A stretch of DNA of 37,549 nt from Parvicella sp963922585 (lineage in GTDB: Bacteria; Bacteroidota; Bacteroidia; Flavobacteriales_D; Parvicellaceae): positions 1 to 37,549 of the forward strand of contig CAWUIK010000017.1 of NCBI GenBank assembly GCA_963922585.1, in the 5' to 3' direction. Position numbers and translations under genes: made by a program. The notes under the pieces were generated by a model. It saw nothing but the letters and a program-made list of their open reading frames with translations, made no database searches and was not told the DNA's origin. Below, piece after piece: positions 24,006-33,340 of this stretch (the first letter of the stretch is position 1; each line of letters begins with the position of its first letter).

Positions 24006-24631
24006 TGACCAAGGAACAAAAAAATATCAAAACCAAAAAAATCGGATTGTTCTTCGGGACTTTCAATCCGATACATGTCGGACATCTTATTATTGCCAAT
24101 TATATAGTTTACGACCAATCGTTTGATGAAGTATGGTTTGTCGTTACACCTCACAATCCTCATAAAGTTAAATCTAGTTTATTAGCAGACCATCACAGAC
24201 TGGCGCTTGTAAAAGAAGCCATTGAAGACAATCTCAAACTAAAACCATGTGACATCGAATTTGGTTTGCCTCAACCCAACTACACGGTAAATACCTTGGT
24301 TCATTTAAGAGAAAAACACCCTAATTATGACTTTTCTTTGATTATGGGAGAAGATAATCTGAGAACCTTACATAAATGGAAAAACTTCCAAGAAATTTTG
24401 GACAATCACGCAATTGTTGTATATCCGAGAGTACATACTTTAGGTGAAGACCAACAAAACGAAACACTTTCAGGAGTCTCAAATCATGCCCAAATTTCAA
24501 AATGTGAAGCACCCATCATCAATCTCTCTTCTACTTTTATTAGAGATGCCATTTCTAAAGGAATTGATGTGAAATATATGCTAACTGAAAAAGTATATCA
24601 ATATGTGGATGAAATGAATTTTTATAGGTAA
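24005..24631 (+). CDS. nadD: Nicotinate-nucleotide adenylyltransferase
   Basis: Transfers AMP to nicotinate mononucleotide in NAD synthesis. The 208-residue protein shows the nucleotidyltransferase motif GTFNPIHVGH (His24 and His27) and the C-terminal NLSSTFIRDAI signature. The start is a GTG overlapping the gmk stop; no in-frame ATG lies early enough to keep the GTFNP motif near the N terminus, which fixes this start. It is the last gene of yicC-gmk-nadD and runs nearly up to the convergent xth gene, with one base between stops and no visible terminator. Confidence 0.95.
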   Translation: MTKEQKNIKTKKIGLFFGTFNPIHVGHLIIANYIVYDQSFDEVWFVVTPHNPHKVKSSLLADHHRLALVKEAIEDNLKLKPCDIEFGLPQPNYTVNTLVHLREKHPNYDFSLIMGEDNLRTLHKWKNFQEILDNHAIVVYPRVHTLGEDQQNETLSGVSNHAQISKCEAPIINLSSTFIRDAISKGIDVKYMLTEKVYQYVDEMNFYR

Positions 24632-24632
24632 A

Positions 24633-25394
24633 TCAACCCAACAAAACACCCACAGGACAATGATCTGATCCTTCAACTTCGTTTAAGATAAAAGCGTCTT
24701 TTAATTGAGGTAGTAAAGCATCACTCACTAAAAAATAATCCAAACGCCAACCAATATTTTTTGCTCTTGCATTCATTCTATAACTCCACCAAGAATACTT
24801 AATTTCGTTTGGATAAAAATATCTGAAAGAATCTGTATATCCACCTTTTAGGAAATTATCCATTCCTCCGATTTCCCATTCAGTATATCCAGCCGTTTTA
24901 TTGAAATTCGATTTTGGGTTTGTCAAATCTATCGGCTGGTGCGCTACATTCAAATCTCCACACAAAATAACGGGTTTGACCTGTTCTAAATCTTGCATAT
25001 AAGCCAATAAATCTTTGTCCCATTGCATTCTGTAATCCAATCTTTTCAATTCATTTTGACTATTGGGAACATAAGCGGTAAGTAGATAAAAATCTTCAAA
25101 TTCGGCTGTTATCAATCTTCCTTCAATGTCATGTTCTTCTCTTCCCAAACCTTTTGAAATAGAAATAGGTTCTTTTTTCGATAAAATAGCAGTACCACTA
25201 TATCCTTTTTTCTCGGCTGAATAGGAATTTACAAAATATCCTTTTAATGATTCTAAAACTTCTGCAACTTGATCATCCTGCGCTTTAGTTTCCTGAAAAC
25301 AGATCACATCTGCATCCAAATCTTTGATAATATCCACAAGTCCTTTCTTGGCCACAGCCCTGATTCCATTCAAATTCCAAGAGATTAATTTCAT
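24633..25394 (-). CDS. xth: Exodeoxyribonuclease III
   Basis: Metal-dependent AP endonuclease and 3'-5' exonuclease of base-excision repair. The 253-residue protein carries the exonuclease-endonuclease-phosphatase motifs in order: LISWNLNGIRA at the N terminus, CFQETKAQDDQ with the metal-binding Glu, TAYVPNSQ, CGDLNVAHQPIDL with catalytic Asp and Asn, RLDYFLVSDALL, and the C-terminal GSDHCPV with the Asp-His pair. Length is typical of the bacterial ExoA/Xth class. It is preceded by purE on the same strand after a 38-base gap, so it may be co-transcribed, although no functional link is evident. Confidence 0.95.
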   Translation of the reverse strand: MKLISWNLNGIRAVAKKGLVDIIKDLDADVICFQETKAQDDQVAEVLESLKGYFVNSYSAEKKGYSGTAILSKKEPISISKGLGREEHDIEGRLITAEFEDFYLLTAYVPNSQNELKRLDYRMQWDKDLLAYMQDLEQVKPVILCGDLNVAHQPIDLTNPKSNFNKTAGYTEWEIGGMDNFLKGGYTDSFRYFYPNEIKYSWWSYRMNARAKNIGWRLDYFLVSDALLPQLKDAFILNEVEGSDHCPVGVLLG

Positions 25395-25432
25395 GTATAA
25401 AGTGATTTAATATAATGATTAATAAAAAAAGC

Positions 25433-25930
25433 CTACCCTCTCCCCTCTTCTAGTTGCTTTACCTTTTCCAACACAGCATCATTTAATGAAGTTTTATAAG
25501 ATACGATATTCTGTTGCACTTTTTCGTCTGCCGTGCCGATGATTTGTGCGGCTAAAATTCCTGCATTTTTGGCTCCGTTTAATGCCACTGTTGCAACTGG
25601 AACACCTCCAGGCATTTGTAATATAGACAAAACCGAATCCCAACCATCAATACTATTAGAAGATTTTACCGGAACGCCAATTACTGGCAGCGGTGTAATA
25701 GAAGCTACCATTCCAGGAAGATGCGCAGCACCTCCAGCACCAGCAATGATAACTTTTATTCCTCTTTGATGGGCTTTTTCTGCAAAATCAAACATTCTTT
25801 TTGGAGTTCTATGAGCACTTACAATGGACAATTCGTAGGGAATATTTAATTCATCCAAAATTTTGGCTGCTTCTTTCATTACTGGTAAATCAGAATCAGA
25901 CCCCATAATAATACTTACTAATGCTTGCAT
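25433..25930 (-). CDS. purE: N5-carboxyaminoimidazole ribonucleotide mutase
   Basis: Class I PurE, moving the carboxylate of N5-CAIR to make CAIR in purine synthesis, acting on the product of PurK. The 165-residue protein has the substrate phosphate and active-site motifs GSDSDLPVMKEA, VSAHRTPKRM, AGAGGAAHLPGMVAS and GVPVKSS, and ILQMPGGVPVATVA. It follows purK by 13 bases on the same strand. The order purK-purE is the reverse of E. coli purEK. Confidence 0.97.
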   Translation of the reverse strand: MQALVSIIMGSDSDLPVMKEAAKILDELNIPYELSIVSAHRTPKRMFDFAEKAHQRGIKVIIAGAGGAAHLPGMVASITPLPVIGVPVKSSNSIDGWDSVLSILQMPGGVPVATVALNGAKNAGILAAQIIGTADEKVQQNIVSYKTSLNDAVLEKVKQLEEGRG

Positions 25931-25943
25931 AATCTTCTTTTAT

Positions 25944-27101
25944 TTATTTTGAAATTACTTTTATTTTTTCTTTAACTTCTCTAGCTTTCTCAATTGCATT
26001 TTCCAAAGAATCGTCCACTATGGTTATGTGTCCCATTTTTCGAAACGGTTTGGTAGTGCTTTTCCCATAAATATGAGGATGCACCCCTTCCATTTGTATA
26101 ATTTCTTCAAATCCTTCGTAATATACGGGACCGCTATAATTATCTTCTCCAAGCAAATTAATCATCACAGCAGGAGATTTCATTTTAGTACTGCCCAAAG
26201 GCAAATTCAAAACAGCTCTTATTTGTTGTTCAAATTGTGAAGTGTAATTATTTTCAATGGTATGATGACCGCTATTATGCGTTCTTGGAGCACATTCATT
26301 TACTGACAAGTTGCCTTGCTTATCCAAAAATAACTCAACTGCCAAAATACCAACTAAATCCAAAGCTTCTGCAATTTTAATTGCTAAAGAAACGGCTTCT
26401 TTTTCAATACTTTCGGTAACATTTGCTGGACAAGATAAAAACTCAACCAAATTTGCTGTTTCGCTAAATTCCATTTCAACCAATGGATATAATGCCATTT
26501 CGCCTTTTTTATTTCTTGCAATAGAAATAGCTATTTCCTTTTCGATAGCTACTGCATCTTCAACTACAGAAGGAACTGGAAGAATCAACTCTAAATCTTT
26601 TTGGGATTGAATTACCGCAACTCCTTTTCCGTCATATCCGTCAGTTCTTGATTTCTGTACAAATGGATATTGTAATTTACCTTCTTTGATTGCATCTATA
26701 ATTTGATCTGCATTTTCGTACAATTCAAAATTGGAAGTTGGAATCTGATGCTTTTGATAAAACAGCTTTTGCAATCCTTTATCTTTGATAGTTTCCAATA
26801 ATTCAGGATCTGGAAATATCGCTTTGCCTTCTGATTTTAATTTTTTGAGTGCTTCAATATTTACGTGCTCAATTTCAAATGTAATTAAATCTACCTTTTT
26901 TCCAAATGCATAAACGGCATCAAAATCAGTGTGATGATCTTTGGTAAATTCGTTACAAACTTTTGCAGCGGGGCAATCTTCATTTGCATCTAAAACATGA
27001 GTTGATACATCCCAATTGGCAGCGGCTAGACCTAACATTTTACCTAATTGCCCTCCACATATAATTCCTAGTTTAAAATCAGAACTTAAATATTTTGACA
27101 T
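25944..27101 (-). CDS. purK: N5-carboxyaminoimidazole ribonucleotide synthase
   Basis: ATP-grasp enzyme that carboxylates AIR with bicarbonate and ATP, feeding PurE. The 385-residue protein begins with the N-terminal fold segment LGIICGGQLGKMLGLAA, then DANEDCPAAKVCNEF. The ATP-grasp domain has FVQKSRTDGYDGKGVAV, a VVEDAVAIEKEIAISIAR stretch and the metal-site region EFLSCPANV...LAVELFLDKQGNLSVNECAPRTHNSGHHT. Length is slightly above E. coli PurK. Transcription probably begins at a -7 box only a few bases upstream. Confidence 0.96.
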   Translation of the reverse strand: MSKYLSSDFKLGIICGGQLGKMLGLAAANWDVSTHVLDANEDCPAAKVCNEFTKDHHTDFDAVYAFGKKVDLITFEIEHVNIEALKKLKSEGKAIFPDPELLETIKDKGLQKLFYQKHQIPTSNFELYENADQIIDAIKEGKLQYPFVQKSRTDGYDGKGVAVIQSQKDLELILPVPSVVEDAVAIEKEIAISIARNKKGEMALYPLVEMEFSETANLVEFLSCPANVTESIEKEAVSLAIKIAEALDLVGILAVELFLDKQGNLSVNECAPRTHNSGHHTIENNYTSQFEQQIRAVLNLPLGSTKMKSPAVMINLLGEDNYSGPVYYEGFEEIIQMEGVHPHIYGKSTTKPFRKMGHITIVDDSLENAIEKAREVKEKIKVISK

Positions 27102-27118
27102 CTAAAATAATTTTGACG

Positions 27119-27126
27119 CAAAGTTA
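27119..27126 (-). promoter_or_regulatory. Candidate -7 promoter element for purK-purE
   Basis: On the minus strand TAACTTTG, within TAACTTTGCGT, matches TAnnTTTG; the same 11 bases recur at the tetR promoter (14199-14209). Transcription would start near 27112, leaving a leader of about 11 bases. No purine riboswitch is possible in so short a leader. Confidence 0.55.
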
Positions 27127-27151
27127 GAAATTATAAATATAAACTTTCGTT

Positions 27152-29443
27152 TTAATAATCCATTAATTGTTTTAATCGCTCTAAAGCTTTTTGATTATTC
27201 TCATCTGAAAAAGCATTTTTGATGTTTCTTTTATCTAAAGAAGTGAGATGCCAACTCATTGAAATAGGTTTTGTTTCTTCTTGTTTCATATAAAATGTTA
27301 ACATATCAAAGTCTCCTTTATACCAATCAGGAACTGCTTTAAGCAATTGATCATTTACATAGTCGTGCGTTTTTACTGTATTGCTATAAAAAGAAGTAAA
27401 AGGTGCTAATAGTCGTTGTAGAATAGTTCCATTATTAGGGTTCGACACTTCAAAAAACTTTTCTTTATCTCTAATCTGAACAACAATAACTCCACTAGTG
27501 TTTGTACTGATCCAATTTTTAAAAACTCTTAAATAATCTAAACTGGTTTTTAGACCAAAATTATCTCTAATACCAGCATCCATAAGTTCAATTGGCGGAT
27601 CTGTAGGCATTGTTACCATGGGAAGTATATACGGAAAGGTTGCACTCATTCTTATCGCACTTGTTATTTTCAAATTATAGGGGTCATTGTCTTTAAATAA
27701 CCTAGTAAACTCAACATTTTCCATAGAATAATGTGTTTCCACATAATTCGTATCAGAATTATGAGTTAAGTAACTAATTCTTTGAGGAGAAATCAAAAGC
27801 CTTCTACCATCATTTACAACATAAGGACTATAAATCATCATTGGAATTTGAGCATTAAATTCAGGTGAAAAATAATCTCCTAATCTTTTATCTTCTAGAT
27901 TTCCATTAATGTTTTTAATCAACTTTTGCTCAAATGAATAGCCCCTATCTTTGGTATATGAATATTTTCCGTCATCAAAACTTTGATATCTAAACAAGAA
28001 ATCTGTAGTTACAATTCCAAAAGCAACTGGGTTAAGCAAGTCAATACCCAACTGTTGTATTAATCTATCTTGGTTTATATCTAAATTAGGATTACTTTGT
28101 TTTTGAAGAAATAGTTCTCTATAATAACTCGCTCCAATCATACCTCCAGACGCTCCCGTAATTAAGTGTGTTTGATTAAAAAAATCGTCTCCAAATTCTT
28201 TTTGTAATTGCATCAACACTTCCATTGTCCAAACACTTGCTCTAAGTCCTCCTCCACTTATGTTTAAGAGGATTAACTTTGGTTTTTTGTTAGGTTTTAT
28301 TTTTTGATTTTTGATTTTCCAATTCTCTAAAATCTGAATACCATCTCGAATAGAGTTATTATAATCTTGTTGATTTTTAGACAACAATGATAAACTATTC
28401 CAAGAGTATTCATTTTTTATACTGTAATCTATTCCATAAGCATAATTTCTAAAACGAAAACTATCAGATTTGTTAGAAACAAAATTTATCAATACCAAAC
28501 TGAGTATAATAACAGACAACGTCCATCCTTTAAACCAACTATATAAAGCGCTAAAAAACAATAAGAAAAGTGTAAATAACATCATAATACTTGCTGCTGC
28601 AGGAATCATTACCCATTCTACTTCTCTGTAAATACCCAATATCAAAAATGAAATGATAAATACAATCTCAAAAATGGATGCATTGATGTGATTTTGAGCA
28701 AAAACTAATTTCAGTAAATTTTTGTCATAGTGAGATGTATCTCTTGCTGTTCTTATGGATATTGGCGAAAAAATATAAGTATCTACTCTCCAAACTCTTT
28801 TTTTAGTTCTTCTTTTATACCATGAGGTTTCTCTCATGAAAGCACCCTCTTTTACTTTTTTTGGTGGCAATCCTTCAAAGTATTTCTCATCTTTTCCACT
28901 CAATTTAAAAATATTCTTATTGAAATAAACAAAGAATATCATGGAGAAAAATATAAAAATCACAATTCCTGCAGAAAAACAAACTAAGTTAAAAATAGCA
29001 ATTGAAGGTTCAATCAATTCCTGTTCAATCTGAAAATGATATGATTTATATATGTAGGCGACATAAAATAATAGAGGAATTATGACATTATTGTAGCAAA
29101 ATTTCAAAAAAGGTCTTGACAAAGTCGCTAAAAATCTAAATTCATCAGCATGAAGAATATAACTATATGTATTGAAAGCCATTAAAAACCCTCCTAAAGA
29201 AAACCCCAGAATTGCAAAAGACAACCAATTAATTACACCTAAATATTCTGGGCCTAAAAATAAAAATGGAACACCAAATTTGCTTCCCATCATATTGAAA
29301 ATATATAGAAAAAGAAAAATCCAAAAAATCATCAACATATGATTTCTTTTGAAATGAAGTAAGACTAATTGAATTGGAAAAAAATAAAAAATCTTTGACC
29401 AAATTGTCTTTCTTCTTGCCATATTTCTAATTCTATTTATCAA
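27152..29443 (-). CDS. Membrane-embedded patatin-like phospholipase
   Basis: A 763-residue protein with about seven or eight hydrophobic segments in the first ~350 residues (for example MLMIFWIFLFLYIFNMM, WLSFAILGFSLGGFLMAF and IVFIISFLILGIY), then a patatin-type lipase domain. The domain begins at LILLNISGGGLRASVWTMEV (oxyanion glycines), has the nucleophile Ser432 in TGASGGMIGASYY, and the partner Asp622 in MDAGIRDNFG. This Ser-Asp dyad is that of patatin/ExoU-type acyl hydrolases, which cleave acyl chains from phospholipids. Fusion to a large membrane domain differs from the usual soluble patatins or the PlpD barrel fusions. No signal peptide. It lies alone between a terminator and the purK promoter. 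Lipid substrate unknown. Confidence 0.85.
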   Translation of the reverse strand: MINRIRNMARRKTIWSKIFYFFPIQLVLLHFKRNHMLMIFWIFLFLYIFNMMGSKFGVPFLFLGPEYLGVINWLSFAILGFSLGGFLMAFNTYSYILHADEFRFLATLSRPFLKFCYNNVIIPLLFYVAYIYKSYHFQIEQELIEPSIAIFNLVCFSAGIVIFIFFSMIFFVYFNKNIFKLSGKDEKYFEGLPPKKVKEGAFMRETSWYKRRTKKRVWRVDTYIFSPISIRTARDTSHYDKNLLKLVFAQNHINASIFEIVFIISFLILGIYREVEWVMIPAAASIMMLFTLFLLFFSALYSWFKGWTLSVIILSLVLINFVSNKSDSFRFRNYAYGIDYSIKNEYSWNSLSLLSKNQQDYNNSIRDGIQILENWKIKNQKIKPNKKPKLILLNISGGGLRASVWTMEVLMQLQKEFGDDFFNQTHLITGASGGMIGASYYRELFLQKQSNPNLDINQDRLIQQLGIDLLNPVAFGIVTTDFLFRYQSFDDGKYSYTKDRGYSFEQKLIKNINGNLEDKRLGDYFSPEFNAQIPMMIYSPYVVNDGRRLLISPQRISYLTHNSDTNYVETHYSMENVEFTRLFKDNDPYNLKITSAIRMSATFPYILPMVTMPTDPPIELMDAGIRDNFGLKTSLDYLRVFKNWISTNTSGVIVVQIRDKEKFFEVSNPNNGTILQRLLAPFTSFYSNTVKTHDYVNDQLLKAVPDWYKGDFDMLTFYMKQEETKPISMSWHLTSLDKRNIKNAFSDENNQKALERLKQLMDY

Positions 29444-29464
29444 ACTTTATTCTATACTAAAGGC

Positions 29465-29495
29465 AAAAAAAAGGAGGCTTAAAATGTAAGCCTCC
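29465..29495 (-). terminator. Rho-independent terminator after the CHU_C protein gene
   Basis: GGAGGCTTA (29473-29481) pairs with TAAGCCTCC (29487-29495) over a five-base loop. On the minus strand the stem is followed by eight T (plus-strand A run 29465-29472). It lies 23 bases after the stop of the gene at 29519 and separates it from the patatin gene. Confidence 0.92.
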
Positions 29496-29518
29496 CAAAT
29501 GTAAGTTTATTTTTCAAA

Positions 29519-31942
29519 TTATCTTAATAATTGAATAGAATATTGTTTAATCACGGGGTTAGGAATTCTTTCTCCTGTAGCATCATTGTATGTACTTCCA
29601 TAACTTCCATTTATAATTACAAAGTATGTTCCCTCTGCACAATCTTTTCCATCATTTTTGTTTTTACCATTCCATTGAAAGTTTGCCTCTGTAGATTCGA
29701 ATACTATTTTACCCCATCTATTATATATGGTTACATCCATCTCATCAAAACAAGGATCATTTGAACCTGAAAGTTCAAAGAAATCATTTTGACCATCTCC
29801 ATTAGGTGTAAAAACATTTGGTATAGGATTTACAACACCCACAGGAGGTTCAACGGAAACTTGCATCGATTTAGTTTCAGTAAGATTGAAACAAGGTGTA
29901 TATAATGTTGCAGTATAATCTAATGTATAATTTTTTAGAACAACATCATCACATTGTGGTGTCCAACAATATCTAATGGCAACAGTATCCAAACCTATAA
30001 CTTCACCATTTGTGTATGAATAATTGTAGATAGTGACAGTATCTAACCCTTGAAAATTTGTATAATAATACTCACCATTAGAGTCTTGTGCTGGTGGTAC
30101 ATATGCCTCTTGATAATTAAAACCTGAACCTAATGGTTTTAGCCCTAAATTATAACCAGATTGAGTTAAATCATTGGTTAACATTTCAAAACATATTTCG
30201 GTATCGTAAGTTACTCCTATAGAATCAGGTAAATTAAATTCTATTGGGGTAGGCTCATAAAACACTTCAACATAATAAGTTTTTGATAAAGTATCAGAAC
30301 CTCCACAGCCAATTGTATTTGCCTCAAGATTAATGATGAACGTATCATCTATACTCTCACAATCAGGAGTAATACAGAATCTAAATGGTATTTGTCCAAC
30401 ACCAGTGTAGGTTTGATTAATTGGAATTACGAATAATTCGGGTACAAATAGAGTATCTTGACCGAAGAAGTTCGTATAATAACTCTCTCCATTTAAGGTT
30501 TGTGTTGGCACATAATTATCTTCTAATTCGAAATTTGGAGAATTTAACCTAACTTCAATAGTATCTGATATAAAATCTAAATCTACTAATATGTCAAAAC
30601 AAATTTGATCACCATAAGTTACTTGTAAAGTATCACTCGCGGCATCTATGTTTGCCTGTGGTATTGGATCATGTTCAATTAATAAAATCACTTCCTTTTG
30701 AGTAGTATCTGAACCTGAACATCCTAATGAGTAGGCAAGTAAATCAACATGATAAGTAGAATCAACATCTTCACATTGAGGAACCCAACAGTATCTTAAA
30801 AATATTTCACCTACACCTTCATAAATTCCATTATCCTCTACAAAATGAGACATGACAGCATCATTAGCCGTATTGTTAAAGTTGTTGTATATATAATCCG
30901 AACCTACCTGTGTAGGTGGTAAGAAAGTACCATCTAAGTCAAAATCAATACTTGATGGAAATAAATAAATAGTATCAGATCCATCAGTATCAGAAACACT
31001 TAAATCAACACAAATCGAGTCACCATAATAAACTGAAACAGTGTCTGCAACATCAATAGTTGGTGGTGAATCTACAGAACAAGGTAGAGAAGCATATTGA
31101 ACATCTCTTCTCACCTCTCCTATTTTAATTCCATTTCTAAACTCCTCTACTCTAACAGCAAAAACAAATTCACCTTGAATAATTGGAGCTGCAGCAATTT
31201 CTCCAGTAACTGCATTAATATTCATTGCAGGAGTACCTCCACAAACATTTGCTAAACTGTAACCAGCAGCCCAATTGATTGAAGGATAGTAAGGATATGC
31301 TCCTGATCCTGCTTGAGTTCCGTTGGTGGTTGAAGACATTAAAGGATTTACCAAAGTGAAAGATAAAGAATCGCCATCAGGGTCTGAGACATTATAGAAC
31401 CATGTTTTTACATTGGAAATACACAAATATGCATCACTTGGGAAATTACCAAAATCAGGAGATGAATTTTGACCAAAAGCTGGGTCTGGCATCTCAGCAT
31501 AAAAACAAAGACTAGTAGAACCTGGGGTTTGAATATTATCTATAGCACCACTTCGCGCATAAATATTTGATTGTAAATAATATCCATTTGCATTGTCTGG
31601 AATAAAAACGTTATTGATATAATAAATTCTTTCATCAATACAAAGTGTGGTTGGTGTATAACAAGAATCTCCTAACTCCAAATCGAAATCATCAGTATAT
31701 TGATTTAACAACAAACTTGCTTGTTGAACATTTGTTCCTTTCACATAAATCCCTAGAGTTTGAGAAGTTGCTAAAGCAATAGCACCAGGATTACAATCTT
31801 TATATACTCTTAGTTTGATATTATAGGTATTGGGAGAAACCCATTCGTAAAAAATATCTCCACCACTAACGTGAGAAGCATTAACTTTTTGAGTTAAAAA
31901 AAATATTAATAATATACTGAATCCTAATTTAAATAATTTCAT
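29519..31942 (-). CDS. Secreted repeat protein with type B T9SS sorting domain (CHU_C)
   Basis: An 807-residue exported protein with signal peptide (LFKLGFSILLIFFLTQKVNA). The N-terminal part (ASHVSGGDIFYEW...NIKLRVYKDCNPGA) is typical of large Bacteroidota surface proteins. Three related beta-sandwich-like units follow (about residues 290-425, 430-570 and 570-695), each with a YGD/YDxxICxD-Glu start, a YYYTNF-like stretch and a final FRYCWTPQCxD segment. The C-terminal ~100 residues hold the CHU_C / gliding-motility C-terminal domain: PNVFTPNGDGQNDFFEL, YNRWGKIVFES, WNGKNKNDG, CAEGTYFVII. That tail is a type B T9SS signal, so export by the system encoded in part at 55-7088 is expected. Its partner or ligand is unknown. 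Confidence 0.9.
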   Translation of the reverse strand: MKLFKLGFSILLIFFLTQKVNASHVSGGDIFYEWVSPNTYNIKLRVYKDCNPGAIALATSQTLGIYVKGTNVQQASLLLNQYTDDFDLELGDSCYTPTTLCIDERIYYINNVFIPDNANGYYLQSNIYARSGAIDNIQTPGSTSLCFYAEMPDPAFGQNSSPDFGNFPSDAYLCISNVKTWFYNVSDPDGDSLSFTLVNPLMSSTTNGTQAGSGAYPYYPSINWAAGYSLANVCGGTPAMNINAVTGEIAAAPIIQGEFVFAVRVEEFRNGIKIGEVRRDVQYASLPCSVDSPPTIDVADTVSVYYGDSICVDLSVSDTDGSDTIYLFPSSIDFDLDGTFLPPTQVGSDYIYNNFNNTANDAVMSHFVEDNGIYEGVGEIFLRYCWVPQCEDVDSTYHVDLLAYSLGCSGSDTTQKEVILLIEHDPIPQANIDAASDTLQVTYGDQICFDILVDLDFISDTIEVRLNSPNFELEDNYVPTQTLNGESYYTNFFGQDTLFVPELFVIPINQTYTGVGQIPFRFCITPDCESIDDTFIINLEANTIGCGGSDTLSKTYYVEVFYEPTPIEFNLPDSIGVTYDTEICFEMLTNDLTQSGYNLGLKPLGSGFNYQEAYVPPAQDSNGEYYYTNFQGLDTVTIYNYSYTNGEVIGLDTVAIRYCWTPQCDDVVLKNYTLDYTATLYTPCFNLTETKSMQVSVEPPVGVVNPIPNVFTPNGDGQNDFFELSGSNDPCFDEMDVTIYNRWGKIVFESTEANFQWNGKNKNDGKDCAEGTYFVIINGSYGSTYNDATGERIPNPVIKQYSIQLLR

Positions 31943-32145
31943 CTATATTTTTTTTATTGGTAATTAACTTGAATTAATTTTCAAGACGCCAATTTAAAAC
32001 AAAAAGTTGCAAAAAGCCTAATTTTATTTTATTTTTTTACTTAAAGTATTGAATTTATTTAAATTATATGATTCAAAACTGTTTTTAAAATTATTTTTGT
32101 TAGCATCATTATAAATTTGTGAATGATACTTTGAGTATTTTGATA

Positions 32146-32153
32146 TACATTTG
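32146..32153 (+). promoter_or_regulatory. Candidate -7 promoter element for bioB
   Basis: TACATTTG matches TAnnTTTG, giving a start near 32159 and a leader of about 18 bases. Just upstream is a dyad, ATCATT (32105-32110) and AATGAT (32122-32127), which could be an operator. No BirA-type or other known biotin operator was recognised. The rest of the 234-base gap 31943-32176 shows nothing definite. Confidence 0.5.
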
Positions 32154-32176
32154 CAATACTCTAAATAGCAATTAAT

Positions 32177-33298
32177 ATGAAGACTTGGACTAAAGACGAA
32201 ATAAGAGACCTATATAATAAACCTTTAATGGAACTAATGTATCAAGCAGCATCTGTTCACAGAGAAACTTTTGACCCATTGGAAGTTCAAGTAAGTACTT
32301 TAGTTTCCATCAAAACTGGAAACTGTAGTGAAGATTGTGGTTATTGTCCTCAAGCGGCAAGATACAATACAGGTATCAACACACACGACCTTATGCCTCT
32401 TGAAGAAGTAATACAAAGAGGAAAAGAAGCCAAAGCAAATGGTTCTAGTAGAGTTTGTATGGGTGCATCTTGGAGAAACGTAAAAGAAGATGATGATTTT
32501 GATCAAGTTCTTGAAATGGTTCGTTCATTAAATCAAATGGATTTGGAGGTTTGTTGTACTTTAGGTATGCTTACAGAAAACCAAGCGAAAAGATTGGCCG
32601 ATGCAGGTTTGTATGCTTATAATCACAACTTAGATACTTCAGAAGAATACTATAAAGAAGTAATTTCTACAAGAGGATTTGAAGATAGATTAAAAACGAT
32701 AGACAATGCTAGTAAAGCTGGATTGACTGTTTGTAGTGGAGGAATATTGGGGATGGGAGAAGCAGATGAAGATAGAATTGGAATGCTTTACACACTCAAT
32801 CTTATGAATCCAAGACCTGCTTCTGTTCCAATCAATGCGCTTGTGGCTGTTGAAGGAACTCCTATGGAAGACCAGAAGGAAGTGTCTATTTGGGAAATGG
32901 TAAGAATGATTGCTACTACAAGAATTGTAATGCCACATTCTTATGTGAGATTGTCTGCGGGTAGAACTCAAATGAATCATGAAGGTCAAGCACTATGTTT
33001 CTTGGCTGGAGCGAATTCTATATTTGCTGGAGAAAAATTATTGACTACTCCAAATCCAGAGTTCAATTCCGATATGCAACTTTTTAATGAGTTAGGAATT
33101 AAACCTATGCCTGCATACAAAAAAGGACCAAAACCTGAAATCAAAGAATCTTATAAACAAAGAAGCGAAGAAGCAGAAAAACCAAAATGGTCTAGACCGG
33201 GACATAAAATCGAAAGAAACGAATTGGCTAAACAAAAAGCAAAAGCCGTTAAAGGTGATTTTGAACCAAGAAAAGTAAGTTCCGTAGATAAAATATAG
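32177..33298 (+). CDS. bioB: Biotin synthase
   Basis: Radical SAM enzyme that inserts sulphur into dethiobiotin. The 373-residue protein has the radical SAM cluster motif as Cys50, Cys54 and Cys57 in GNCSEDCGYCPQ, then YNTG, CMGASWRNVKEDDDF, EVCCTLGMLTENQAKRLADAGLYAYNHNLD (with family cysteines), CSGGILGMGE, RLSAGRTQMNHEGQALCFLAGANSIFAGEKLLTT, the last holding the Arg that coordinates the second cluster. After about residue 312 comes a charged, Lys/Glu-rich tail (KGPKPEIKESYKQRSEEAEK and on) that E. coli BioB lacks. No other biotin gene is adjacent, so biotin genes are scattered or partial here. Confidence 0.96.
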   Translation: MKTWTKDEIRDLYNKPLMELMYQAASVHRETFDPLEVQVSTLVSIKTGNCSEDCGYCPQAARYNTGINTHDLMPLEEVIQRGKEAKANGSSRVCMGASWRNVKEDDDFDQVLEMVRSLNQMDLEVCCTLGMLTENQAKRLADAGLYAYNHNLDTSEEYYKEVISTRGFEDRLKTIDNASKAGLTVCSGGILGMGEADEDRIGMLYTLNLMNPRPASVPINALVAVEGTPMEDQKEVSIWEMVRMIATTRIVMPHSYVRLSAGRTQMNHEGQALCFLAGANSIFAGEKLLTTPNPEFNSDMQLFNELGIKPMPAYKKGPKPEIKESYKQRSEEAEKPKWSRPGHKIERNELAKQKAKAVKGDFEPRKVSSVDKI

Positions 33299-33340
33299 TT
33301 CCTTAAATTTCGTTTTTTTTTCTAATTTAATGCTCTTCTA

